From: Pseudomonas sp. DY-1
GTDB taxonomy: Bacteria > Pseudomonadota > Gammaproteobacteria > Pseudomonadales > Pseudomonadaceae
Reading direction: 5' to 3'
DNA: 64,000 bases
Assembly (NCBI RefSeq): GCF_003626975.1
Contig: NZ_CP032616.1
Location: 1,674,001 to 1,738,000, forward strand
The notes beneath the pieces are model-generated. The model was not told the DNA's origin, did not search any database, and saw nothing but the letters and a program-made list of their open reading frames with translations. The stretch's first letter is position 1, and each line of letters opens with the position of its first letter. Shown here piece by piece: positions 55,140-63,988 of this stretch. Position numbers and translations under genes: made by a program.

Positions 55140-55658
55140 GTGTCGGTCGGTAATTCCGCAAATCCGCAACTGGTAGGGCTGCTTTACCGAGACCATCGTG
55201 ATTGGCTGTTCCACTGGCTTCGCAAGACGGTGCAATGCCCCCATCGCGCCGAAGACGTGAGCCAGGACACCTTCGTCCGCCTGCTCGCACGGACCGACCT
55301 GCAACCTCCCCGTGAACCCCGTGCCCTGCTGGCTACCATTGCCCGCGGGTTGCTGGTGGATCAATTCCGTCGCAATGACCTGGAACGCGCCTACCTGGAC
55401 GAACTGGCCCAGGCTCCGCAGGACCTGCACCCAAGCCCCGAGGAACAGGCACTGATCCTGGAAAGCCTGCGTGAAATCGATCGTCTGCTTGGCCAGCTGT
55501 CCAGCAAGGCGCGTGCCGCGTTCCTCTACAACCGCCTCGACGGCCTGGGCCACGCCGAGATCGCCGAACGCCTGGACGTTTCCCCGTCACGGGTTCGCCA
55601 GTACCTGGCCCAGGGTATGCGCCAGTGCTACATCGCGCTTTACGGAGAGCCGGCATGA
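55140..55658 (+). CDS. ECF sigma factor, FecI/FoxI type
   Basis: A 172-residue iron-starvation sigma factor. Region 2 is LLYRDHRDWLFHWLRKTV...AEDVSQDTFVRLL and region 4 is GLGHAEIAERLDVSPSRVRQYLAQGMRQC. It should direct RNA polymerase to the receptor gene downstream when the cognate FecR-type regulator is signalled by the receptor. GTG at 55140 with GAGGT upstream is chosen. Its stop overlaps the start of the FecR gene by four bases (ATGA), so they are co-translated. Confidence 0.93.
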   Translation: MSVGNSANPQLVGLLYRDHRDWLFHWLRKTVQCPHRAEDVSQDTFVRLLARTDLQPPREPRALLATIARGLLVDQFRRNDLERAYLDELAQAPQDLHPSPEEQALILESLREIDRLLGQLSSKARAAFLYNRLDGLGHAEIAERLDVSPSRVRQYLAQGMRQCYIALYGEPA

Positions 55659-56614
55659 ACCGGGTATCCGCGCGTGCGCTGGACGAGGCCATTGCCTGGC
55701 AGCTTTGTCTGGATTCCGGTGAGGCGACCGACCGCGAGCGGCATGAATTCCGCCGCTGGCTAGGTGCCCACCCGGAGCATGCCCAAGTGTGGCAACAACT
55801 TTCCGGCATCGATCAGCAACTGGCAGCAGCAGCCTCCGCCCACGCCCGTCGCGCGCTGTTGCGCGGCGGTGGCGTACGACGGCGCAGCCTGCATCGCCTC
55901 TCAGGCAACGCCCTGGCTCTCGTACTCGCAGTGGGCCTTGGACTCGGCCTTTTGGCCCAACAGCGCCCACTGGGCGATTACCTGGCCGATGAAATGACGG
56001 CCAACGGCGAGCACCGCGAACTGCGCCTGGCGGACAACAGCCTCGTGCAGCTCAACAGCCGTACCGCCCTGGATATCGACTTCGACGGACCACAGCGTCG
56101 CCTCTACCTGCGCAGGGGTGAGATCCTGGTGAAGACCGGTCACGACGACCCGCGCCCTTTCATCATCGAGACCAGCCAGGGCCGCCTGCAGCCTCTCGGC
56201 ACTCGCTTCCTGGTGCGCCGGACGGGTGAGGCGACCCAACTGATCGTGCTGGAGTCCGCCGTGGCGGCAAGACCGCACAACGGCTCGGTCGAGCGCGTGG
56301 TCCGCTCTGGCGAACAGGTCTGGATCGATAGCGAGCACCTTGGGCCCACGCGCGCTGCTCCTGTGGGCGCCGAGGCCTGGAGCCGCGGACTGTTGGTAGC
56401 GGAGGACATGCCGCTGCCCCAGCTGATCGACACCCTGAGCGAGTACCACAACGGTTATCTGGGCCTGGACCCGGGCCTGGACAATCTGCGCATCAGCGGC
56501 GTCTTCCCGCTCAACGAAAGCGACAAGGCCCTGGCCGCCCTGCCCCCCAGCCTCCCCGTGAGCATCGAACGCATCGGTCGCTGGTGGACACGCGTGGTAC
56601 CCGCGAAGGACTGA
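55655..56614 (+). CDS. FecR-family anti-sigma / signal-relay protein
   Basis: A 319-residue inner-membrane protein. The N-terminal cytoplasmic domain (about 1-70, DEAIAWQLCLDSGEATDRERHEF) binds the sigma factor, a membrane helix lies at about 87-105 (ALALVLAVGLGLGLLAQ), and the periplasmic FecR domain (LRLADNSLVQLNSRTALDIDF, VKTGHDDPRPFIIET) takes up the signal from the STN domain of the receptor. A secretin/TonB-like short N-terminal domain (DNLRISGVFPLNESDKALAAL) is at the C-terminus. ATG at 55655 is chosen because of the overlap with the sigma factor stop and the GGAGAG site. Confidence 0.93.
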   Translation: MNRVSARALDEAIAWQLCLDSGEATDRERHEFRRWLGAHPEHAQVWQQLSGIDQQLAAAASAHARRALLRGGGVRRRSLHRLSGNALALVLAVGLGLGLLAQQRPLGDYLADEMTANGEHRELRLADNSLVQLNSRTALDIDFDGPQRRLYLRRGEILVKTGHDDPRPFIIETSQGRLQPLGTRFLVRRTGEATQLIVLESAVAARPHNGSVERVVRSGEQVWIDSEHLGPTRAAPVGAEAWSRGLLVAEDMPLPQLIDTLSEYHNGYLGLDPGLDNLRISGVFPLNESDKALAALPPSLPVSIERIGRWWTRVVPAKD

Positions 56615-56622
56615 AGACCGCA

Positions 56623-56649
56623 AGGTGGGCAGAGCCGCGCTGCCCACCT
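56623..56649 (+). terminator. Hairpin after the FecR-type gene
   Basis: AGGTGGGCAG/CTGCCCACCT forms a perfect ten-base stem in the gap before the receptor gene. No T-run follows on the plus strand, so termination may be weak; it could separate regulator from receptor expression. Confidence 0.4.
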
Positions 56650-56763
56650 CGAAAAATCACGCCCAGGGACGGGGAGAAAAGTTTTTGGCGTCCCCCTGTC
56701 ACTTTTCGATTCTCGCTCGGCAAGAAGGCATTGAGACGATTTCTCACTTAGGAGATATTCGCA

Positions 56764-59142
56764 ATGCAACTTGCTTCCGCGCCCTTCCGCCACACCCTGA
56801 TGGCGCTGGCCATCACAGTCGGCAGCCTGGCCAGCCAGGCCCAGGCAGAAACGTATCAGCTGCCCTCCGCGCCGCTGGCGAGCACCCTGAACCGTATCGC
56901 GGCCGATGCCGGCATCGTTCTGAGCGTCGATCCCGCCCTGACCGCAGGCAAGACCGCCCCCTCCGTGCAAGGCGACCTGAGTCCGCTGCAGGCGTTGTCC
57001 GTGGCGCTGCAGGGCAGCAACCTGCGCCTGGTGCAGAACGGTTCCGATAGCTACAGCCTGGCGCCCGTGGCCGACGAGGCGATGAGCCTGCCGGATGTGA
57101 ACATCGACGGTAACCGCAGTTACGAAACCGCCTGGGACCCCACCACCGGAATGGTGGCCACGCGCACCGCCGCTGGCACCAAGACCGACACGGCGATCAA
57201 TGAAATTCCCCGCTCGATCTCGGTCATCACCCGTGAGCAGCTCGACTCGCGCCCCACCCTCAGCCTGAACGATTCGCTGCGCTACACCGCCGGCGTGATG
57301 AGCAGCGGTTACGGTTCCGACTCCCGCGCCGACTGGCTGAAGGTGCGTGGCTTCGTGCCGACCCAGTTCCTCGACGGCCTGCCCCTGCCGGTGGGTTCCT
57401 TCGCCAACCCGAAGATCGAGCCCTGGAACCTGGAGCGCATCGCTGTTCTGCGCGGCCCGGCATCCTCCGTTTACGGCCAGACCCCGCCCGGCGGCCTGCT
57501 GGACATGGTCAGCCGCCGCCCCCAGGCCGAGCAGGCCAACGAGGTTGAGCTGCAGGCTGGCAGCAACGAGCACAAGCAAATCAATTTCGACAGCACCGGC
57601 AAGATCGACGACGAGGGGCAGTTCCTCTATCGCGTGAGTGGCACCGTGCGCGACAGCAACTCGCCCGTCGACCATATCCCGGACAAGCGCTACAACATCG
57701 CGCCGAGCCTGACCTGGAACATCAACGACGACACCAGGCTGACGTTCCTCTCGCAGTACACCCGCGACGATACCGGTATCACTGGCCAGTTCCTGCCTCT
57801 GCAGGGCACCAAGATCGACTCGCCGTTCGGCAAGATCTCGCACCACAAGAACCTGGGCGAGCCGGACTGGGACTTCTACGACCGCACCTACTACGCGCTG
57901 GGCTACTCCTTCGAGCATCGCTTCAACGATGTCTGGCAGTTCCGCCAGAACCTGCGCTACACCAAGAGTGACCTGGAGTTCCAGGCAGTGAACGTCTCCA
58001 CCTTCAACACGGTCGACGCCGACGGCAACGTCAGCCGTGAATCCGGCATCGTCGATGAGGACATCAGCCAGTTCGCCGTGGACAACAACTTCCAGGCCGA
58101 CTTCAGCACTGGCGAACTGGACCACACGCTGCTGCTCGGACTCGACCACCAGCGTTCCAACAGCAACTACCGCTGGCTCTATGGCTTTGGCGTGCCGCCG
58201 ATCAACGTCAACAACCCGATCTATGGCGCCGACCTGTCGAACGTCACCTACTTCACCCTCCAGGACTACAACCAGAAGACCTACCAGACCGGCCTCTACA
58301 TTCAGGACCAGATCGCCCTCGATAACTGGCGCCTGACCCTGGGCGGCCGCGAAGACTGGGTACATACCGGTACCGAGTTCTTCAACCAGAACGACATCAC
58401 CAATACCCAGCGCGATGTGGCCTTCAGCGGCAACGTGGGTCTGAGCTACCTGTTCGACAACGGCATCACCCCGTACATCTCCTACGCCGAGTCCTTCCAG
58501 CCCTCCATGGGCGCCACGGTCAGCACCACCCAGTCCTTCGAACCCACCGAGGGCAAGCAGTACGAAGTCGGCATCAAGTACCAGCCGCCCGGCACCGACG
58601 CCATGCTGACCGCCGCCGTATACGACCTGACCCAGACCAATGTCAGCGTCACCGAAGGCAGCGTGACACGCCAAATCGGTGAGCTGAAGCTTCGCGGCCT
58701 GGAGCTGGAAGCCACTGCCGACATCACCGAAAACCTCAAACTGGTGGCGTCCTACAGCTACACCGACAGCGAAATCCAGAAAGGCGTGGACAAGGGCAAT
58801 CGCATGGCCCAGGTACCGCGCAACCAGGCCACCGCCTGGGCCGACTACACCTGGCACAGCGGCATCCTCGACGGCTTCGGCGTTGCCGGTGGCGTGCGCT
58901 ATGTCGGCGACAGCTACGGCAACACCGCCAACACCTGGCTCGGCCACACCGGTTCCTACACTGTGTACGACGCCTCGGTGCACTACGACCTGGGCCGCCT
59001 GAACAGTTCGATGCGCGGCCTATCCGTGGCAGTGGACGCGAAGAACGTGCTCAACAAGGAATACCTGTCCACTTGCGACGGCTACTGGTGCTACTACGGT
59101 GACGAACGCACCGTGGTCGGCAGTGTGAATTACAAGTTCTGA
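56764..59142 (+). CDS. TonB-dependent siderophore receptor with signalling domain
   Basis: A 792-residue outer membrane receptor. The signal peptide ends SLASQAQA. An N-terminal STN domain (about 30-100, YQLPSAPLASTLNRIAADAG) transmits to FecR. The plug (about 130-250) has NEIPRSISVITREQLDSR and ERIAVLRGPASSVYGQTPPGGLLDMVSRRP; the barrel ends VVGSVNYKF with a terminal Phe. Similarity looks strongest to hydroxamate receptors such as FoxA/FiuA/FhuA, so ferrioxamine or ferrichrome is the first guess. Only the operon layout and a FoxB-like neighbour support this. AGGAG lies before ATG at 56764. Confidence 0.93.
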   Translation: MQLASAPFRHTLMALAITVGSLASQAQAETYQLPSAPLASTLNRIAADAGIVLSVDPALTAGKTAPSVQGDLSPLQALSVALQGSNLRLVQNGSDSYSLAPVADEAMSLPDVNIDGNRSYETAWDPTTGMVATRTAAGTKTDTAINEIPRSISVITREQLDSRPTLSLNDSLRYTAGVMSSGYGSDSRADWLKVRGFVPTQFLDGLPLPVGSFANPKIEPWNLERIAVLRGPASSVYGQTPPGGLLDMVSRRPQAEQANEVELQAGSNEHKQINFDSTGKIDDEGQFLYRVSGTVRDSNSPVDHIPDKRYNIAPSLTWNINDDTRLTFLSQYTRDDTGITGQFLPLQGTKIDSPFGKISHHKNLGEPDWDFYDRTYYALGYSFEHRFNDVWQFRQNLRYTKSDLEFQAVNVSTFNTVDADGNVSRESGIVDEDISQFAVDNNFQADFSTGELDHTLLLGLDHQRSNSNYRWLYGFGVPPINVNNPIYGADLSNVTYFTLQDYNQKTYQTGLYIQDQIALDNWRLTLGGREDWVHTGTEFFNQNDITNTQRDVAFSGNVGLSYLFDNGITPYISYAESFQPSMGATVSTTQSFEPTEGKQYEVGIKYQPPGTDAMLTAAVYDLTQTNVSVTEGSVTRQIGELKLRGLELEATADITENLKLVASYSYTDSEIQKGVDKGNRMAQVPRNQATAWADYTWHSGILDGFGVAGGVRYVGDSYGNTANTWLGHTGSYTVYDASVHYDLGRLNSSMRGLSVAVDAKNVLNKEYLSTCDGYWCYYGDERTVVGSVNYKF

Positions 59143-59188
59143 CGAAGCACGGCCGCCCTCCGGGGCGGCCCCTGATTCGGGAATCGCC

Positions 59189-60319
59189 ATGCAAAGCCGC
59201 ACCATCCGGCGCTGGTCCGTGATCCATACCTGGACCAGCCTGATCTGCACCGTCTTCCTACTGATGCTGGCCCTCACCGGCCTGCCGCTGATCTTCCACC
59301 ACGAACTGGAGCACCTCCTGGGCGAAGCGCCCGAACTCCGCGAGATGGCTCCGGATACGCCGCATCTCGGGTTGCAGCAACTCGTGGAGGCTGCCCAGCG
59401 CCACCGCCCCGGTGAGGTGGTGCAGTACGTGGGCTATGAAAAAGACGAGCCCAACGGCGTGGTCGCCATTACCGCCGCCACCGCCGGCACCGAGCCCAAC
59501 TCTTCTCACACCTTCATGCTCGACGCCCGCACCGGTGAGGCGCTTGCCATGCCGGCGGCCAACGGCGGCGTGCTGATGTTCATTCTGCGCCTGCACGTGG
59601 ACATGTTCGCCGGGCTGCCGGGCAAGTTGCTGCTGGCGTTCATGGGCGTCCTCTTCGTCGTCGCCATTGTTTCCGGCGCGGTGCTGTACGCACCATTCAT
59701 GCGCCGCCTCAAGTTCGCCGAGGTGCGCCACCACCGCTCAACCCGCACCCGCTGGCTGGACCTGCACAACCTGATTGGTATCGTCACCCTGACCTGGGCC
59801 CTGGTGGTGGGAGTCACCGGCGTCATCAGCGCCTGCGCCGACCTGCTGATCAGCGCCTGGCGGCAGGACGCACTGACCGCCCTGGTAGAGCCCTACCGCA
59901 ATGCGCCTCCACTGACCGAACGCGCCCCGGTGAACAACGTCCTCACGATTGCCGCTAAAGCGCTGCCCGGCATGCAGGCGGATTTCATCGCCTTCCCCGG
60001 CACGCGTTTCTCTAGCGAGCATCACTACACGGTGTTCATGGTCGGCAGCGCTCACCTGACGGCCCATCTGTGGACGCCAGTGCTGATCGACGCACGAACC
60101 CTGGAGGTCACCGCCGTCGCGCAACGGCCCTGGTACATGGATGCCCTGGCGATGTCCCAACCCCTGCATTTTGGCGACTACGGCGGCCGCCCGATGCAAA
60201 TGCTCTGGGCTGCGCTCGACGTTCTCACCATCCTCGTGCTGGGCAGCGGCCTGTATCTCTGGTGGGTACGCCAGCGGCGCAGTACCGGGGGACGAGCATC
60301 CGAGGAGGCCAGGGCATGA
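59189..60319 (+). CDS. PepSY-associated TM protein, FoxB/FpvG-like
   Basis: A 376-residue inner-membrane protein with four helices (about 11-33, 137-165, 195-220 and 340-362) and PepSY-type periplasmic segments between. Histidines near helix ends (HTW, HHELEHLL, RLHVDM, DLHNLIG) could bind haem or metal. FoxB and FpvG of P. aeruginosa have this form and act in reduction or uptake of iron from siderophores. It follows the receptor by 46 bases and overlaps the 57-residue gene by four bases. A ferric-siderophore reductase or uptake factor is the likely role. Confidence 0.88.
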   Translation: MQSRTIRRWSVIHTWTSLICTVFLLMLALTGLPLIFHHELEHLLGEAPELREMAPDTPHLGLQQLVEAAQRHRPGEVVQYVGYEKDEPNGVVAITAATAGTEPNSSHTFMLDARTGEALAMPAANGGVLMFILRLHVDMFAGLPGKLLLAFMGVLFVVAIVSGAVLYAPFMRRLKFAEVRHHRSTRTRWLDLHNLIGIVTLTWALVVGVTGVISACADLLISAWRQDALTALVEPYRNAPPLTERAPVNNVLTIAAKALPGMQADFIAFPGTRFSSEHHYTVFMVGSAHLTAHLWTPVLIDARTLEVTAVAQRPWYMDALAMSQPLHFGDYGGRPMQMLWAALDVLTILVLGSGLYLWWVRQRRSTGGRASEEARA

Positions 60320-60489
60320 ACTGGCGACAGTCCACCTTCACCCTGCCCCTGATCATCGGTCTGCTCGGCACCCTGGGGCTGTTCAGCGCCCTGCTGGGCG
60401 ATGGTTGGTGGGACGCCCTGGCCTGGCTCGGCCTGGGGGTTCCCACGCTGCTTGGATGCTGGCCTCTATTGCGCCGCCCGCGCGAGTAG
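60316..60489 (+). CDS. 57-residue two-helix membrane protein
   Basis: A very small protein, starting MNWRQSTFTLPLIIGLLG and ending LLRRPRE. It has two hydrophobic helices (about 9-27 and 33-51) joined by GDGWWDAL. The ATG lies in the ATGA overlap with the PepSY gene, and GGAGG is 6-10 bases upstream, which argues that it is truly translated. It probably works with the PepSY protein in the inner membrane. Function unknown. Confidence 0.78.
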   Translation: MNWRQSTFTLPLIIGLLGTLGLFSALLGDGWWDALAWLGLGVPTLLGCWPLLRRPRE

Positions 60490-60521
60490 GCCTCTAGGCT
60501 CGACAGATTCGAGACGTAAAA

Positions 60522-60552
60522 AAGGCCCGCCCAGCATTGCCGGGCGGGCCTT
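60522..60552. terminator. Terminator of the iron-uptake operon and of the small secreted gene
   Basis: AAGGCCCGCCC/GGGCGGGCCTT forms a strong stem; an A-run precedes it on the plus strand, so it also ends the convergent gene at 60599-60787 well. Confidence 0.88.
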
Positions 60553-60598
60553 CTTCATCGAGTGAGTAAATGCGCGGAGGCTTGGCCGCGGCTTCAGA

Positions 60599-60787
60599 TC
60601 AACCCTGGCGGGCCTGCTCCGCGCGCTGTTTTGCAGCCACAGACTCTTGCTGCTTCTGCTCCAGCTGGACCTTGGCCAGACGCGCCTGCCAGCGTTGAGT
60701 CGTACGATCGCCGCCGCCGGCAGCCATGGCGGAAGTGGCCGAAAGGACGATGGTCAGGGCGGAAGCAAGGGCGATAACTTTTTTCAT
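60599..60787 (-). CDS. Small secreted charged protein
   Basis: A 62-residue protein. A signal peptide (KKVIALASALTIVLSATSAMA) is followed by a short mature part of about 40 residues rich in Gln, Lys, Arg and Ala, probably one helix (ARLAKVQLEQKQQESVAAKQ). ATG at 60787 has GGAG seven bases upstream. No family is recognised. It stands convergent to the iron-uptake operon with a shared terminator. Confidence 0.75.
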   Translation of the reverse strand: MKKVIALASALTIVLSATSAMAAGGGDRTTQRWQARLAKVQLEQKQQESVAAKQRAEQARQG

Positions 60788-61061
60788 AATCAAACTCCGA
60801 ACAACAAACAAGGCAAAGCGAAAAGCTCAAAGAAGGCCCGATCAAGGCGGCTGACTGCAGCACGCACGAGTACGCAAATGGCTACGGGCCAATGATCAAT
60901 TCGGAAGATAGGACCAGCCCTAATCCCAATTCGTTCGCTAGCTAACTTGTTTTACGGGCAGCGGAGACCAGCCAGATCGCGCTGACGCCGGGAGCCTAGA
61001 GCACCCCGAACCGCCCGTCGGTCCACCTGCTGAAACCACTCCTTGCGAACCGCTGGACGGC

Positions 61062-61985
61062 TCAGGTAGCACCACTGGCGAGCGTCGCGCCGAGTTGCGC
61101 CAGTTGTTCGCGCAACCAGCCCAGCCCGGGCGCCAGTTCCTGCTGACGGTGCCAGATCAGACTCACCTGCACGGACGGCGTCTCCACCGGCAGCGGCGCT
61201 ATTTCCAATGCGTAGATGGCGGCGAAGTGCTCGGCTAGCCGGCGTGGCACGGTGCCCAGCAGGTCAGAGCGCGCCACGATGGGCGGAATCGACAGGTAGT
61301 GGGGCACCTGCAGTCCCACCCGACGCTTGATCTTCGCCGAACCGAGCACTATCTCCAGCGGCGAGCCACGGCCTGCACGGGGCAGTATCAGCACATGCTG
61401 GCTGCCCAGATAGCCGTCGCGAGTGAGCCCACCTACGAAAGCCTTGTGCCCGGCCCGCCCTATCACCACCAGCTCCTCTTCCATCAGGGGTTGGTAACAG
61501 AGATCCGGGTTGTCGAAGTAGAGGTAGTCGATGGCCAGGTCCAGCTCACCGGTCGCCAGCCGTGTCAGCAGACTTTGGGCTTCATCGTCCTGCACCTCCA
61601 ACACTACCCGCGGCGCTTCATGCCTCAGTTGCTCCAGCAACGCCGGCAACAGCATGGCCTGGGCGTAGTCGTTCATCGACAGCCGGAAGCAGTGCTCAGC
61701 CAAAGGATCGAAGACCTCCTGGGCACCCAGCCCGAGTTGCAGCAGGTTCAGCGCCTGGCGCACCGGCGCATAAAGAACCTGGGCATGGGCGGTAGGCGAC
61801 ATGCCGCGCGCAGTGCGCTTGAACAACGGCTCGCCCAGTTGGCTACGCAACCGCGCCAGGGCGTTGCTCACTGCAGGCTGACTCATATGCAAACGCGTGG
61901 CGGCCCGCGACAGGTTCTGTTCCTGCATCAGGGCGTCGAACACCAGCAGCAGGTTCAGGTCGATGCGGCGCAAATTCAGGATCAT
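61062..61985 (-). CDS. LysR-family transcriptional regulator
   Basis: A 307-residue regulator. The helix-turn-helix is RIDLNLLLVFDALMQEQNLSRAATRLHMSQPAVSNALARLR, followed by an effector-binding domain. The N-terminus resembles the NodD/LinR/PcpR type (RxxDLNLLxxFDALMxERN). Divergent placement 88 bases from the hydroxylase-SRPBCC gene makes that gene the likely target. The inducer is unknown. Confidence 0.93.
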   Translation of the reverse strand: MILNLRRIDLNLLLVFDALMQEQNLSRAATRLHMSQPAVSNALARLRSQLGEPLFKRTARGMSPTAHAQVLYAPVRQALNLLQLGLGAQEVFDPLAEHCFRLSMNDYAQAMLLPALLEQLRHEAPRVVLEVQDDEAQSLLTRLATGELDLAIDYLYFDNPDLCYQPLMEEELVVIGRAGHKAFVGGLTRDGYLGSQHVLILPRAGRGSPLEIVLGSAKIKRRVGLQVPHYLSIPPIVARSDLLGTVPRRLAEHFAAIYALEIAPLPVETPSVQVSLIWHRQQELAPGLGWLREQLAQLGATLASGAT

Positions 61986-62073
61986 GAATAATGCTCATTT
62001 CGACTATCCATTATCGGAATAAAGCATTCACCACTATGCTCCCTGATATGTCAACAAGACTGCCGGAGCAGCC
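61986..62073. promoter_or_regulatory. Divergent promoter region for LysR and hydroxylase-like genes
   Basis: These 88 AT-leaning bases separate the two divergent starts. They contain ATTATCGGAATAA and similar short symmetric words, consistent with a LysR operator of the T-N11-A kind, but I could not fix one site. GGAG precedes the ATG at 62074. Confidence 0.45.
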
Positions 62074-63213
62074 ATGAGCCACGACACCCAGGCCTTTCGC
62101 GACCGCTATCGTGCGGGCATCCACCCCCTCTACAACGTCTGGCTGCATGGTGGTTTCGTGCTGCTTTACGGCGCGGCCTGCCTGGCCTTCTTCATCGGCA
62201 GCCTGAGCGACGTGAAGCCCTGGGAGTGGCTGGTCGTGCCGACCGCCCTGGTGTTCTTCAACTGGGGTGAGTACTCCATCCACAAAAACCTCGGGCACCA
62301 CAAGACTCGCGCCGGCTCGATGTTCTACAAGCGCCACACCGGCGATCACCACAGCTTCTTCATTGCCGGAAAGATGACCTGGGAATCCGCCCGCGATTGG
62401 CGGGTAATCCTCTTTCCTGCCTGGCTTATCGTCTTCTACAGCATTGGCCTGTTTGCAGCCTGGTGGTTGCTGTCTTTCGTGAACACCAACGTCGCCGCAC
62501 TCTTCGCCACCACGCTGCTGGCCGGATACCTGAGCTACGAGGTCTTCCACGCCTGCGAACACCTGCCCGCCAAACACCCCATCTCGCGCCTGCCATGGAT
62601 CAGCCACATGCGCAGGCTGCACGAGCTTCACCACCGCCGCGACCTGATGCAGACCCACAACTTCAACCTCGTCTTCCCGCTGATGGACTGGCTCAAGGGC
62701 AGCCTGCACTGGGAACCACTGGAACAGGAGAACTCCATGACCCGAATGCAGCACGAAGTGGAAATCGCCCGAAGCCCGGAACTGGTCCTGGCCTACGCCA
62801 GTAGCGCCACTCGCTGGCCCGAGTGGCATCCCTCCTCCCTTCGCGTGGACGGGCCCGCCGGACCACTGCCAGCCGGCAGCCATTTCGAGGAAGACATCCA
62901 CGCAGGCGGGCGCGCAGGACACCTGAGCTGGGATGTGACCGAGTACAGCCCCGGCCGGCTCTGGCGTGCCACCGCCAAAGGCACCCATGGGCTGGAACTG
63001 GTGCTGACCTACGAATGCGAAAGTAGCGGCAGCGGAACGCGGTTCGTCCGCACCCTGGAGTACGGTTTCTCCGGGCTGGCCATGCAGATCGCGAACTGGC
63101 TGGTGATGCGCAGCAAGATCGACCGAGAATCGGTCGAATCCATGAAGCAGCTGAAGGAGATGGCCGAACGCGCCATCGACAAGTCCTCGACTCGCCAGCA
63201 CGACCTGGCCTGA
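62074..63213 (+). CDS. Fusion of fatty-acid-hydroxylase-like membrane domain and SRPBCC domain
   Basis: A 379-residue two-domain protein. Residues about 1-215 have four hydrophobic segments and His clusters of the di-iron fatty acid hydroxylase/sterol desaturase family: HKNLGHHK, KRHTGDHHSF, FHACEHLP, and HMRRLHELHHRRD. Residues about 222-360 look like an SRPBCC/polyketide-cyclase domain (VEIARSPELVLAYASSATRWPEWHPSS ... DVTEYSPGRLWRATAKG). The first would hydroxylate or desaturate a lipid in the membrane; the second would bind a hydrophobic ligand. I know no named protein with this pairing. GGAG lies upstream of ATG at 62074. No frameshift or stop separates the parts. Confidence 0.82.
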   Translation: MSHDTQAFRDRYRAGIHPLYNVWLHGGFVLLYGAACLAFFIGSLSDVKPWEWLVVPTALVFFNWGEYSIHKNLGHHKTRAGSMFYKRHTGDHHSFFIAGKMTWESARDWRVILFPAWLIVFYSIGLFAAWWLLSFVNTNVAALFATTLLAGYLSYEVFHACEHLPAKHPISRLPWISHMRRLHELHHRRDLMQTHNFNLVFPLMDWLKGSLHWEPLEQENSMTRMQHEVEIARSPELVLAYASSATRWPEWHPSSLRVDGPAGPLPAGSHFEEDIHAGGRAGHLSWDVTEYSPGRLWRATAKGTHGLELVLTYECESSGSGTRFVRTLEYGFSGLAMQIANWLVMRSKIDRESVESMKQLKEMAERAIDKSSTRQHDLA

Positions 63214-63228
63214 ATCGGAAACGCAAAA

Positions 63229-63262
63229 ACGAAAACGCCGCTCGAATGAGCGGCGTTTTCGT
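63229..63262. terminator. Bidirectional terminator between the fusion gene and the tRNA cluster
   Basis: ACGAAAACGCCGCTC/GAGCGGCGTTTTCGT is a perfect 15-base stem with a GAAT loop. It ends the plus-strand gene and the minus-strand tRNA transcript. Confidence 0.9.
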
Positions 63263-63267
63263 TTAAC

Positions 63268-63343
<76 letters not shown>

Positions 63344-63356
63344 ATTTGACACAAAG

Positions 63357-63432
63357 TGGCGTCCCCTAGGGGACTCGAACCCCTGTTACCGCCGTGAAAG
63401 GGCGGTGTCCTAGGCCACTAGACGAAGGGGAC
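63357..63432 (-). tRNA. tRNA-Glu (TTC)
   Basis: A 76-base tRNA with acceptor GTCCCCT/AGGGGAC, encoded CCA, anticodon TTC in CCTTTCACG, and T-arm AGGGGTTCGAGTCCCCT. Confidence 0.98.
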
Positions 63433-63438
63433 TGAAAT

Positions 63439-63514
<76 letters not shown>

Positions 63515-63602
63515 ATGCAACTTTTACAGCCTGCACCTTTCGGTGCGTCCCTCAACCCTTATCGGGCTTGGGCAAGCAGGGCATTGGCTCTGCTTTTGAA
63601 TC

Positions 63603-63678
<76 letters not shown>

Positions 63679-63683
63679 AAATA

Positions 63684-63759
63684 TGGCGTCCCCTAGGGGA
63701 CTCGAACCCCTGTTACCGCCGTGAAAGGGCGGTGTCCTAGGCCACTAGACGAAGGGGAC
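63684..63759 (-). tRNA. tRNA-Glu (TTC), second copy
   Basis: Identical by eye to the tRNA-Glu at 63357-63432. It is the first tRNA of the transcript, closest to the promoter at 63839-63867. Confidence 0.98.
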
Positions 63760-63838
63760 GCGGCCCGGAACTTACAACAGCTTTCATGCTTCTTCCGGCT
63801 TCTCTGCGCTGCCTGGGCATCGCGTCGAAGTGGCGCGC

Positions 63839-63867
63839 ATTCTATGGAGGCCATGAACACCCGTCAA
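63839..63867 (-). promoter_or_regulatory. Sigma-70 promoter of the tRNA operon
   Basis: On the minus strand -35 TTGACG (63867-63862) and -10 TAGAAT (63844-63839) are separated by 17 bases. A GC-rich discriminator (GCGCGCC) follows, as expected for a stringently controlled stable RNA promoter. Confidence 0.88.
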
Positions 63868-63988
63868 CCCCCTATCAAAAACTTTTTAAAATCAAAGACT
63901 TCTGCTCAAAATTTGATCCGCCTCTATGAGCGCCGGAGGCAAGCCTCTACACTCAGCCGCACCTTACAAGAACATCGGAGCCCTGCAG

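Noticed and set aside
56651..56760. A FecI-type promoter in front of the receptor gene
   Set aside because: I looked for a FecI/PvdS-like -35 and -10 pair but found none with acceptable spacing, so none was listed.
56455..58983. An 842-residue minus-strand frame opposite the siderophore receptor
   Set aside because: The receptor has a complete signal peptide, STN, plug and barrel. The opposite frame has only low-complexity Val/Gly/His composition.
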